6,681 nucleotides of DNA from Candidatus Sifarchaeum subterraneum. GTDB taxonomy: Archaea; Asgardarchaeota; Sifarchaeia; Sifarchaeales; Sifarchaeaceae. Location of the stretch: NCBI GenBank assembly GCA_016292335.1, contig JAECRX010000035.1, positions 1 through 6,681 of the forward strand, given 5' to 3'. A program made the position numbers and the translations under genes. Positions 1 to 6,123 of the stretch are shown piece after piece; position 1 is the stretch's first letter, and each line of letters starts with the position of its first letter. The notes under the pieces were generated by a model, which had not been told where the DNA came from, searched no databases, and saw nothing but the letters and a program-made list of their open reading frames with translations.

Positions 1-351
1 TCAAGAACCATAAACTCGCTAAATCCATCAATGACGCGGGGTGGGGACAGCTGATATGTTTTACCCGATACAAAGCGGAGGAAGCTGGTACTTGGGTAGA
101 ACTTGTCGACCCGAAAGGAACAACACAGCGGTGTAGTAATTGTGGGAATGTTGTTCCCAAAAAACTCTCGACACGAATTCATAGATGTCCTCACTGTGGA
201 CTCATAATAGATAGAGATACCAATGCAGCTATTAATATATTAAAATCATATCCTAAATCAGGGCAGGAACTGCCCGAAGAGCCTGACAGACATGCTCCGT
301 TGGGAGATGGATGAATCAGGAAGCCCTACCCGAAAGGACGGGGTAGTTCAC
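1..351 (+). mobile_element. Right part of an IS200/IS605-family (IS605/IS1341-like) element
   Basis: The stretch contains the tnpB 3' end followed by a subterminal hairpin (CTACCC 326-331 pairing with GGGTAG 341-346) and then TTCAC at 347-351, a usual look for the right end of TnpB elements. The left end is outside the window. The right boundary is inferred from the hairpin and TTCAC, not from a target comparison. The element lies tail-to-tail with thrS, about 9 bp beyond its stop codon, so it did not break that gene. Confidence 0.75.
3..314 (+). CDS. tnpB: TnpB (IS200/IS605 OrfB) RNA-guided nuclease, C-terminal part, cut by the window start
   Basis: The open frame enters from the left edge and ends at TGA 312-314, giving the last 103 residues of a TnpB protein. 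Visible family marks are the C-terminal zinc finger (CSNC about residues 45-48, CPHC about 62-65) and, right after it, the DRDTNAAINI segment that carries the last acidic residue of the RuvC-like nuclease site. TnpB is the transposon-encoded ancestor of Cas12 and cuts DNA using an RNA made from the element's right end. The N-terminal wHTH/REC region and the first RuvC residues lie outside the window, so it cannot be judged whether the whole gene is intact; the visible part has no frameshift. No TnpA transposase is seen here. The identity is secure; activity is unknown. Confidence 0.93.
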   Translation, partial: KNHKLAKSINDAGWGQLICFTRYKAEEAGTWVELVDPKGTTQRCSNCGNVVPKKLSTRIHRCPHCGLIIDRDTNAAINILKSYPKSGQELPEEPDRHAPLGDG

Positions 352-371
352 TAGATGGTTTTAGCCACCAA
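261..371 (+). ncRNA. Putative TnpB right-end guide RNA (omegaRNA/reRNA)
   Basis: Three hairpins follow one another across the tnpB 3' end and the element's right end. They are GGGCAG-GAA-CTGCCC (261-275); an outer stem CCTGA 282-286 / TCAGG 316-320 enclosing CTCC 295-298 / GGAG 303-306; and CTACCC 326-331 / GGGTAG 341-346 followed by TTCAC. In known TnpB systems the RNA overlaps the 3' end of tnpB, ends with such a hairpin, and continues about 16-20 nt into flanking DNA as the guide. Here that guide would begin near 352 and read across the thrS stop codon. The 5' end of the RNA is unknown and probably lies upstream of 261. Expression is inferred, not seen. Confidence 0.6.
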
Positions 372-2244
372 CAAATGTTGGTCTTGTGCTCAAATTCCTT
401 AGGGAGGGAGGTAATTCAACGAACAACTTTCCTTTTGTTTTTTCTTTAATCAAATTTTTTAATTCATCTAGTTTATAGGTTTTTTCTTGTCGTTCGGCAC
501 GTAATCTAACTGAAATGGTCCCTTCACTGATTTCTTTGTCACCAATCACTGCAATGAATGGTACCCATTCCATTTCTGCTTTCCTTATCTTTTCGCCAAG
601 TGTCTCGTCTCGATCATCAATATCTGTTCTGATTTCGGCTTGATTCATTTCTTCCATGATCTTTTGGCAATACTCTAGATGTCTATCGGATACAGGTAGT
701 ATTCTGCATTGGGTTGTAGCTAGCCATAACGGGAATTCAGGAACTCTACCTTCCTTTGTATCTATTGCTGCCTTCTCTAGTACAGCGTAAACTACTCGTT
801 CAATTGCACCTGATGGAGAATCATGGAGAATCACTGGGTTGATCTTTGATCCATCAGACGCAACATATGTAATGCCGTATCTCTTGGCACTTTCTACGTC
901 TATCTGAACTGTGCTCAAAGCTGCAGCCTTTTCAACTGAATCAACAAAATTGAATTCAAATTTTAAAATCCAATAGAAGTAGCGTCCAGGGAATAATTCA
1001 ATAAGTGCTGGTTTTCCAGTGGCTTTTACCAGTGAGAGTATCCATTCTCTGTGTTCGTTAAAGAATTCATTAGTTGTTCTAAATGCTGTTTCGTATTCAA
1101 ATCCTCCTATCTCCTCCAGGATTGATCGACATAAATGATACTGCTTATCAAATTCCTCCAGAGCCGCTGGTACGTCTGCGCAAAATGTGTGAAGATCAGG
1201 CATAGTAAACGCTCTTAAACGACGGAGACCGACAACTTCTCCTCGTTTTTCTCTTCTGAAAGAATACTTTGTTAATTCGTATATTCTCAAAGGAAGATTC
1301 CTATAACTTAGTGGCATATCTCTTACTAGAAAGAATTGTCCAAAATCTCCTGCATACCTCAGAAATAGGATTTTCTTCCCTGATTTCACTTGATATTGCC
1401 TTGCTGGGAAACGAGATACTTGTTCTCTGATAATTGGATTTTCAAGGCTATACATTATCGGAGTTTCTATTGGAATACCACCAAAGTCTATTACCCTCTG
1501 GTAAACATAATCCTCGATGATATTGCGCAACACGGCACCTTTCGCATACCATCTCAAATTGCCCGGATCAGCATCGATTTCATAATCGGCGATTTCATGT
1601 CTTTTCATGAGCGATATGTGTGGTGGTTCTTCTTTTTCCGTTCTCTCTTTCTTTACCTCATAAGCTATGAATTTCTTTAAATTCAAATGTTTCGAGAAAT
1701 CAAAAGGTTTGTCCGGCTCTAAATCAGGACTTAATTTTATTAATTCATTGTCAGGCGTAAGGACATAAAAAGTGGATTCAGGGTGTTCTTCAACGACTAT
1801 TTCTTTTTTTTCAGTTGGTATGATTTCTCTCAGTGTTTCAGCCCTTGGATGACCGATACAATCCATCTCAAAGCTCTTATACCAGCCAAACGGACTTTTA
1901 TGGACGTTAAAACCTTTGGAAGATATTACTTTCTCTAGATTTTGCAAGATTTCGATAGCAGGACCGGGTGAGGCTAATGATGAACTTAAATGCGCATATG
2001 GATAAAGGATGATGTTTTTTTCATCAAGTTCACTTGCTAACTCTCCAATCTCATTTGCCGCACCTTCTACTATTTCATCTAAATAGTTTTCATCGTCCTC
2101 TTCCACTGTTATAAAAGCAACTAAGACGTTATCCTCCGTTTTAAACTTTCGTTTGTCTGGTGGGATTTCTTCGATTTTTTTTGCATCTGTTTTTTTGGTT
2201 GCTTCGTAGCTAAATCCTTTCGAATGTATCAGTAAGACCTTCAA
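361..2244 (-). CDS. thrS: Threonyl-tRNA synthetase, archaeal type with N-terminal editing domain
   Basis: Charges tRNA-Thr with threonine in the cytoplasm. Residues 1 to about 140 form the archaeal N-terminal editing domain, related to D-aminoacyl-tRNA deacylase, which clears Ser-tRNA-Thr (PYAHLSS 82-88, SPFGWYK 117-123, GHP 131-133). The class II catalytic core follows (about 205-500): motif 2 FRREKRG 329-335, RAFTMPDLHTFC, and motif 3 GAIER with Arg483. The anticodon-binding domain spans about 503-610. The length of 627 aa is normal. The start chosen is TTG at 2244, giving MKVLLIHS, the usual family N-terminus; it has GAGAGGAG 4 nt upstream. An in-frame TTG at 2259 would add five residues but lies inside that ribosome-binding site. 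Oddity: the zinc-ligand Cys of the E. coli enzyme appears as Asp300, while both His ligands (352, 474) remain. Confidence 0.95.
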   Translation of the reverse strand: MKVLLIHSKGFSYEATKKTDAKKIEEIPPDKRKFKTEDNVLVAFITVEEDDENYLDEIVEGAANEIGELASELDEKNIILYPYAHLSSSLASPGPAIEILQNLEKVISSKGFNVHKSPFGWYKSFEMDCIGHPRAETLREIIPTEKKEIVVEEHPESTFYVLTPDNELIKLSPDLEPDKPFDFSKHLNLKKFIAYEVKKERTEKEEPPHISLMKRHEIADYEIDADPGNLRWYAKGAVLRNIIEDYVYQRVIDFGGIPIETPIMYSLENPIIREQVSRFPARQYQVKSGKKILFLRYAGDFGQFFLVRDMPLSYRNLPLRIYELTKYSFRREKRGEVVGLRRLRAFTMPDLHTFCADVPAALEEFDKQYHLCRSILEEIGGFEYETAFRTTNEFFNEHREWILSLVKATGKPALIELFPGRYFYWILKFEFNFVDSVEKAAALSTVQIDVESAKRYGITYVASDGSKINPVILHDSPSGAIERVVYAVLEKAAIDTKEGRVPEFPLWLATTQCRILPVSDRHLEYCQKIMEEMNQAEIRTDIDDRDETLGEKIRKAEMEWVPFIAVIGDKEISEGTISVRLRAERQEKTYKLDELKNLIKEKTKGKLFVELPPSLRNLSTRPTFVGG

Positions 2245-2248
2245 ACAT

Positions 2249-2256
2249 CTCCTCTC
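2249..2256 (-). promoter_or_regulatory. Ribosome-binding site of thrS, deciding the TTG start
   Basis: GAGAGGAG on the minus strand ends 4 nt before TTG 2244. This purine run matches the archaeal anti-SD and favours TTG 2244 over the in-frame TTG at 2259, which would place the SD inside the coding sequence. Confidence 0.6.
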
Positions 2257-2326
2257 CAAAACTTTTTTTGGAAAGTAAAAACAAATTAAGGAAGCATGAA
2301 CTTCTGAGAAAAGAAGATATTGGAGG

Positions 2327-2340
2327 TTTTATTAAAAAAT
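2327..2340 (-). promoter_or_regulatory. Candidate TATA box of thrS
   Basis: The minus-strand run ATTTTTTAATAAAA lies about 85-95 nt upstream of the thrS start, in a 233-bp tes-thrS gap that has no convincing gene. A start site about 25 nt downstream would leave a leader of roughly 60 nt. The region is A+T-rich throughout, so the match is weak. A short imperfect stem (CTTTT 2353-2357 / AAAAG 2372-2376, with GAAT/ATTC inside) just upstream could instead be the end of the tes transcript. Confidence 0.35.
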
Positions 2341-2477
2341 TTGGGTTTTCAGCTTTTGGAATTTCATTCTGAAAAGACACTTGGTTGTGTTTTTTAGTAT
2401 TCACTGAATTCCTATAAAGCGGATTCATCCCAAGAAAAATGGACACTTAAGGGTTTCGCGATGATCTATACAGTGAA

Positions 2478-3995
2478 TTACTCAACTATAGCAGTAATCT
2501 CGATTTTTTCTTCCTTTCTACGCCTTTTCCATTCTTCTAAAGGAATACTGAATTCCTTTTCGATCTTTGGACGGTGAATGGAATTCATAGCGCAAAATGG
2601 AATTATTTTGCCGCCTGGAACCCCATAATGAATTACACATCTTTCAACTCTTTTCAAATCGAAGTTATAAGGATCCATGAAGTGCATTGAACCGATTAGA
2701 ATGGAATTTCTATGAAAATCTCCCAATTTGGAGAAAGAACCTTCACTAACTACTCCCTTGAGCAAATCTCTAAACATTTTGGATCTTTTTTTACGGAAGT
2801 GTCGTATTGCACCAATCATTCTAAATTTTGATTTTAGCTTATTGAGCCTTCCACCCTTTTCGAAATCTTTTACTATATTTTTAGCAGTACCAATGAATCC
2901 ATCAATATTAATGAATTCTGTGATCGGATGGTATTTGCCATCATCTACGAAAACATAAGTTGCCATTCCGCAGTGAGGACTACAGGAAAACTCAACAGCG
3001 GGACGATCCGTATACAAACTTATGGCTCTCGCTAGTGGGGCAACTGTACTGCATGGAAAATAATCATCAACTTTAATCTTTCCATCGGTTTGTTCTTCGC
3101 ATAAAAGCATAAAATCAGGGACGGTAATCCTCATTTCCTCAAGTTTCTCCCTGTCAATTCGGCCAGTGATCGAAACAGGTTGAAAGATGATTCCGCTGAC
3201 GATATCGATGTTCTCTACTGCAAATCTGATTATATCTCCTACTTGATCATCATTAATCCCTTTTACTAACGTAGGCACAAGGACAATGCTGTGTAAGCCG
3301 ACTTCTCTGCAATTTTCTAGGGCTTGTTTTTTTATTGGGAGGAGATTCACCCCTCTAGCAGGTATATAAGGTTCAGGTGTGACCCCATCAAACTGCATAT
3401 AAATTGTACCCAAGCCTGCTTCATACAATTTTTTGGTATACTCAATATCTTTTGCAATTCGAACAACATTACTGGCGATCTCGATATGCGGAAAGCCAAC
3501 CTCTCTAGCGATTTTAATTATCTCTGGAAGATCCTCTCGGACGGTTGGTTCACCACCAGCGAATTGTACTGCAGGACAAGGAGTAGGCCTATTTTCCCTT
3601 AAATTAATCAATATTTCTCTAATTGTCTCAATGTCGGGTTCATAGACATAACCTGACGCAGCCGCATTAGCAAAGCAGATTGGACACGCAAGGTTACATC
3701 TATTTGTGACGTCTATTAAACCTAAGCAGGTGTGACTTTTATGGCTTGTACAAAGGCCACAATCATTTGGACAACCTTTTTCGGCCTCTGTCCTTGGATT
3801 GTCAAAATGTCCCGTATACCAGTATTTTTCAACTCTCAGGAATTGATCTACGCTAGACCAATATGTATCCTTGAAGAATCCATGAGTTTCACATTTCTTT
3901 TCCATGATAACTTTTCCATCTTCCTCTTTAACCACGGCAGGAATTACTTGAAAACATTCTGGACAAATACTTTCGGTATCATATGGTAATGGCAT
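2478..3995 (-). CDS. tes: Radical SAM tetraether lipid synthase (Tes/MJ0619 family)
   Basis: Probably joins the phytanyl chain ends of archaeol lipids by C-C bonds to make membrane-spanning tetraether (GDGT) lipids. Numbering is from ATG 3995 (505 aa). The N-terminal part has Cys11, Cys14 and Cys35, resembling the family's rubredoxin-like iron site, then a CPNDCGLC cluster (75, 79, 82) and Cys90. The radical SAM triad CNLACPIC (100, 104, 107) follows, with the SAM-binding GGEP at 147-150. Further cysteines (315, 338, 342, 453, 468) fit the extra Fe-S clusters of Tes. The start is ATG 3995, preceded by GGTGA with a 7-nt spacer; GTG 4013 would add six residues. MJ0619 was earlier proposed as a pterin methyltransferase, so a Tes-like paralogue with another substrate remains possible. 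The gene lies downstream of a TrmB regulator. Confidence 0.85.
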   Translation of the reverse strand: MPLPYDTESICPECFQVIPAVVKEEDGKVIMEKKCETHGFFKDTYWSSVDQFLRVEKYWYTGHFDNPRTEAEKGCPNDCGLCTSHKSHTCLGLIDVTNRCNLACPICFANAAASGYVYEPDIETIREILINLRENRPTPCPAVQFAGGEPTVREDLPEIIKIAREVGFPHIEIASNVVRIAKDIEYTKKLYEAGLGTIYMQFDGVTPEPYIPARGVNLLPIKKQALENCREVGLHSIVLVPTLVKGINDDQVGDIIRFAVENIDIVSGIIFQPVSITGRIDREKLEEMRITVPDFMLLCEEQTDGKIKVDDYFPCSTVAPLARAISLYTDRPAVEFSCSPHCGMATYVFVDDGKYHPITEFINIDGFIGTAKNIVKDFEKGGRLNKLKSKFRMIGAIRHFRKKRSKMFRDLLKGVVSEGSFSKLGDFHRNSILIGSMHFMDPYNFDLKRVERCVIHYGVPGGKIIPFCAMNSIHRPKIEKEFSIPLEEWKRRRKEEKIEITAIVE

Positions 3996-4002
3996 CTGAA
4001 TT

Positions 4003-4007
4003 TCACC
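4003..4007 (-). promoter_or_regulatory. Ribosome-binding site of tes, deciding the ATG start
   Basis: GGTGA, part of the archaeal consensus GGAGGTGATCC, sits 7 nt before ATG 3995. It lies within the coding extension that would result from GTG 4013, which argues for the shorter protein. Confidence 0.6.
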
Positions 4008-4080
4008 CTTCACGTCTGTCCATGTATGTGTGAATTAATATCTTGAAATAAATAAGTTTTATAATTTTTAAAACTTGACA

Positions 4081-4096
4081 CCACATTCAGATGTGG
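4081..4096. promoter_or_regulatory. Perfect inverted repeat at the probable tes start site (operator or leader hairpin)
   Basis: CCACAT-TCAG-ATGTGG is a perfect 6-bp inverted repeat with a 4-bp centre in the trmB-tes gap. It begins about 25 nt downstream of the best TATA box, so it covers the expected transcription start of tes. This is a common place for an archaeal repressor site. As RNA it could also form a small leader hairpin. Which protein, if any, binds it is unknown; the neighbouring TrmB product is the obvious candidate. Confidence 0.4.
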
Positions 4097-4120
4097 CTTT
4101 CAAGACGTATGAGAGTTGGG

Positions 4121-4129
4121 TATTTAAAA
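4121..4129 (-). promoter_or_regulatory. TATA box, likely promoter of tes
   Basis: TTTTAAATA on the minus strand is a close match to the archaeal TATA element and follows a purine/A-rich stretch (GGAAAATTC) where BRE would be. The start site would fall near 4097-4103, giving a leader of about 100 nt. Another A+T-rich stretch closer to the gene (TTATAAAA, 4064-4057) is an alternative box. Confidence 0.45.
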
Positions 4130-4153
4130 GAATTTTCCGATCTTTTCGAATAT

Positions 4154-4168
4154 AAAAAGTAGGAAAAA
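4154..4168 (-). terminator. Oligo-T terminator candidate behind the TrmB gene
   Basis: On the minus strand two T5 runs (TTTTT at 4168-4164 and 4158-4154) lie 40-55 nt after the regulator's stop codon. Archaeal RNA polymerase typically stops on such T-runs. They lie upstream of the tes TATA box, so the regulator and tes may be separate transcripts. Confidence 0.35.
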
Positions 4169-4207
4169 CAGTTTCTAACATAAAAGAAGTGAATTTTAAA
4201 ACTCATG

Positions 4208-4978
4208 TCATAGTTTTTCCGATCCTTCCCACAAATACTCAAAATATTCTTTCGCATAATTTGCTAATCCTACATGATCACTCCAGATCCCTAAAGGGTG
4301 CCCTCCTCCTTCCTCTCCTAAGACTATCAAAACTTCTTGTCCATCAATTATCAAGCCACCACCATAAAGTTGCTCCCTAGCTCTTATTTCATTTGCTAAA
4401 TTCTTACTAAAACCTTTCAAGTGTGTTTTTGCAAAGCTCTTTGATGTCAAGATGTAAACTTTGACACCTAAATTATTTAGCCTTTTAAAAGAAGGCTCAA
4501 TTAGAGCAAGCTCATTTCCTGTGATTGCAGCAATAGATAAAAATACAGTTTCTCTGACTCTTTCCAACATATCATAAACTTTTGCAAGAATGTTTTTACT
4601 TCCTCGAATAATCCAGACATCTTGTCTTTCTAAGGAGCTCTGTTGCTCATAGTATGGTTGGAGCTCTTCCATCAGCAGTCTTTCACAGTTCTTCAACTTG
4701 TTCGCGTATTCAATCTTTACAACACTGACTACTTCACTTGGAGCTTTCGCCTTGTAATATTTTGGACGTTCTCCAGTTCGAATTTCTATCCAGCCTTTTT
4801 GCTCCAGTCTTTGTAGGACATCGTAAATTCTAGAATAAGGAACTTCAGAAGATATGCTCGCACTATTGGCGGTCATTGGACCATTTTTTACCAGAGTAAC
4901 ATAAACTTTTGCTTCATAGTCTGTTAATCCCATTTCTTTTATTGCTCTAAAACTTTTTTCGGACAAAGTGGAAGTCAT
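4208..4978 (-). CDS. TrmB-family transcriptional regulator
   Basis: A 256-residue protein with the standard TrmB-family layout. An N-terminal winged helix-turn-helix (about 8-85; GLTDYEAKVYVTLVKNGP then VPYSRIYDVLQRLEQKGWIE) is followed by a helical linker (about 85-118) and a C-terminal PLD-like effector domain (about 118-250) ending in the typical IWSDHVGLANYAKEYFEYLW. The family includes sugar-responsive repressors and activators, but the lack of sugar genes here makes the TrmB name a family label only. ATG 4978 is preceded by GAGGGT with a 6-nt spacer. It lies between uppP and tes on the same strand, 212 bp upstream of the chosen tes start. Regulation of tes or of its own gene is plausible, not shown. 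Confidence 0.9.
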   Translation of the reverse strand: MTSTLSEKSFRAIKEMGLTDYEAKVYVTLVKNGPMTANSASISSEVPYSRIYDVLQRLEQKGWIEIRTGERPKYYKAKAPSEVVSVVKIEYANKLKNCERLLMEELQPYYEQQSSLERQDVWIIRGSKNILAKVYDMLERVRETVFLSIAAITGNELALIEPSFKRLNNLGVKVYILTSKSFAKTHLKGFSKNLANEIRAREQLYGGGLIIDGQEVLIVLGEEGGGHPLGIWSDHVGLANYAKEYFEYLWEGSEKL

Positions 4979-5027
4979 TGAATTACCCTCACAGAATTCA
5001 AGATGTCGAAAAAAGATTAGGAAAGTA

Positions 5028-5042
5028 TCTATTTTATATTTT
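5028..5042 (-). promoter_or_regulatory. TATA box of the TrmB regulator gene
   Basis: The minus strand reads AAAATATAAAATAGA here, a good archaeal TATA match. A start site about 25 nt on, near 5005-5010, would leave a leader of about 30 nt that contains the GAGGGT ribosome-binding site (4990-4985). This supports transcription separate from uppP. Confidence 0.5.
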
Positions 5043-5089
5043 CTTGCTTATCTTTCTAATTTTTGCTTTTAATAGAAGAAAATTGAACG

Positions 5090-5887
5090 TCAAAGTAGAA
5101 TGAACATTCCTCCAAAGATAGCAATAATTCCTATAAAAATGCAAAAAAGTGAGAAATTTAATTTTTTGGCGATTTTGAGTAAAAAATCAATTGTTACTAA
5201 TCCAACGAAGAAAGATACGCCGATCATAAGTAGCAAAACGGTAGGGTTAAAATTCATAAGTATTGGTTCCCCTGAAAACAAAAAATCAGTTAAAACTGCC
5301 AATATTACAATAGGAACCGACATGATGAAACTGTACTTTAAAGCATCTTCTTGATTGCACTTTAACCATAAAAATGTAGAAATGGTTACTCCGGAACGAC
5401 TAATTCCTGGTAGAATGGCAAACCCTTGAGCTAAACCAGCCACTATAAAATTTCGTAGAGATAAATCTTCAGCGCTTTTTTTACCAAATTTTTGATTTGA
5501 TTTAAAAAGTATGATACCTGTTGTAATTACCAAAATTCCAATTATAATCGTTGTGATTTCTCCATAAATTAAGATAAAAAAAGACTTAATCAAAAAATAC
5601 AAAGGAAGAGCCACAATACCTGTAGCTAAAGTAGCAATTATGATATAATTCCGAATTCTCAGATCATGAGCGCTTTTCGGTAGTATTAAAAAGAAAAATT
5701 CTCGGCGAAATTTGATAAGAGCAGAAGCCATTGTGCCAAGATGTAACCAAATCATCAACGAGAAGGCAATATTTGGATCTATATCGAAGAAAAAAAGAGT
5801 AAATAACATTCCTTGCCCTTGACTGCTAATAGGTAGCCATTCGGTTATACCTTGTAAGACGGCTACAAGTATATATTCAATTTTCAT
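5090..5887 (-). CDS. uppP: UppP/BacA-family polyprenyl-diphosphate phosphatase
   Basis: An integral membrane phosphatase of the undecaprenyl-pyrophosphatase family; in archaea it presumably recycles a dolichyl- or other polyprenyl-diphosphate carrier used in glycosylation. The 265-aa length is normal. Both family motifs are present: QGITEWLPISS at 12-22, with Gln12 and Glu16 forming the (E/Q)xxxE pair, and PGISRSGVTIS at 160-170 with the catalytic Arg164. About seven or eight hydrophobic segments run along the chain. In place of the His of bacterial SSTGH there is Gln25 (SSQGQ), which I believe occurs in archaeal members too. ATG 5887 overlaps the stop of a short upstream open frame by ATGA. 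There is little SD beyond TGATC. It ends 111 bp before the TrmB start. Confidence 0.88.
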   Translation of the reverse strand: MKIEYILVAVLQGITEWLPISSQGQGMLFTLFFFDIDPNIAFSLMIWLHLGTMASALIKFRREFFFLILPKSAHDLRIRNYIIIATLATGIVALPLYFLIKSFFILIYGEITTIIIGILVITTGIILFKSNQKFGKKSAEDLSLRNFIVAGLAQGFAILPGISRSGVTISTFLWLKCNQEDALKYSFIMSVPIVILAVLTDFLFSGEPILMNFNPTVLLLMIGVSFFVGLVTIDFLLKIAKKLNFSLFCIFIGIIAIFGGMFILL

Positions 5888-6054
5888 TTCTGATCAGCAA
5901 AATCTTCTTGTTTATTGGTAAAATACATTGTATTCTTCGTGATTCTAATTTCTTCTTCTTCTATTACTTCTCCAGGCTTCTTGAATTTTATTTTTTCTTC
6001 TCTTATTTGGCAACGGAAGTTCTTCTTTGTGTTATAAAAATATCTAGCATAACT
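5884..6054 (-). other. Start-less short open frame overlapping uppP by ATGA (possible small gene or remnant)
   Basis: Between TAA (6057-6055) and the TGA whose bases overlap the uppP ATG lies a 56-codon frame rich in charged residues, with an alternating pattern (CQIREEKIKFKKPGEV, then EEEEIRIT). The only in-frame ATG, at 5928, would encode just 14 residues. No GTG or TTG lies further upstream in this frame. The ATGA overlap is typical of translationally coupled archaeal genes and argues for a real reading frame. The missing start argues for chance, an unusual start (ATA/ATT), or a 5'-damaged gene. The out-of-frame ATG at 6042 opens a 15-codon frame that would need a frameshift. I do not recognise the peptide. 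Confidence 0.25.
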
Positions 6055-6064
6055 TTAAATAAAT
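6052..6064. promoter_or_regulatory. TATA-like palindrome shared by divergent transcripts
   Basis: ACTTTAAATAAAT on the plus strand is a strong archaeal TATA match and, because TTTAAA is self-complementary, reads almost as well on the minus strand. To the right it would start RNA near 6080-6088, leading into the structured RNA and the secreted-protein gene. To the left it would start RNA near 6025-6032 for uppP. No other promoter of equal quality is seen between the two genes. Confidence 0.45.
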
Positions 6065-6123
6065 GAATGGCTTATGAAAGAGATTGAAGAGTTATGTGCA
6101 GTAAAAAGAAGCACTTAAAGTGA

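Noticed and set aside
1390..1680. Plus-strand 96-codon frame inside thrS
   Set aside because: It lies wholly antisense to the well-supported catalytic core of thrS; composition is that of a shadow frame.
2353..2376. Hairpin upstream of thrS as a T-box-like leader
   Set aside because: The stem is short and imperfect, and no T-box or specifier features are present; T-box control of thrS is bacterial.
2210..2446. Minus-strand 78-codon frame filling the tes-thrS gap
   Set aside because: It overlaps the thrS 5' end out of frame, has no family pattern and no clear ribosome-binding site, and its 3' part is simply thrS in another frame.
2728..3989. Several plus-strand frames inside tes
   Set aside because: All are antisense to conserved radical SAM coding sequence and have no recognisable motifs.
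4189..5354. Plus-strand frames opposite the TrmB gene and uppP (4189-4380, 5100-5354)
   Set aside because: They are antisense shadows; the minus-strand genes carry clear family motifs and ribosome-binding sites.
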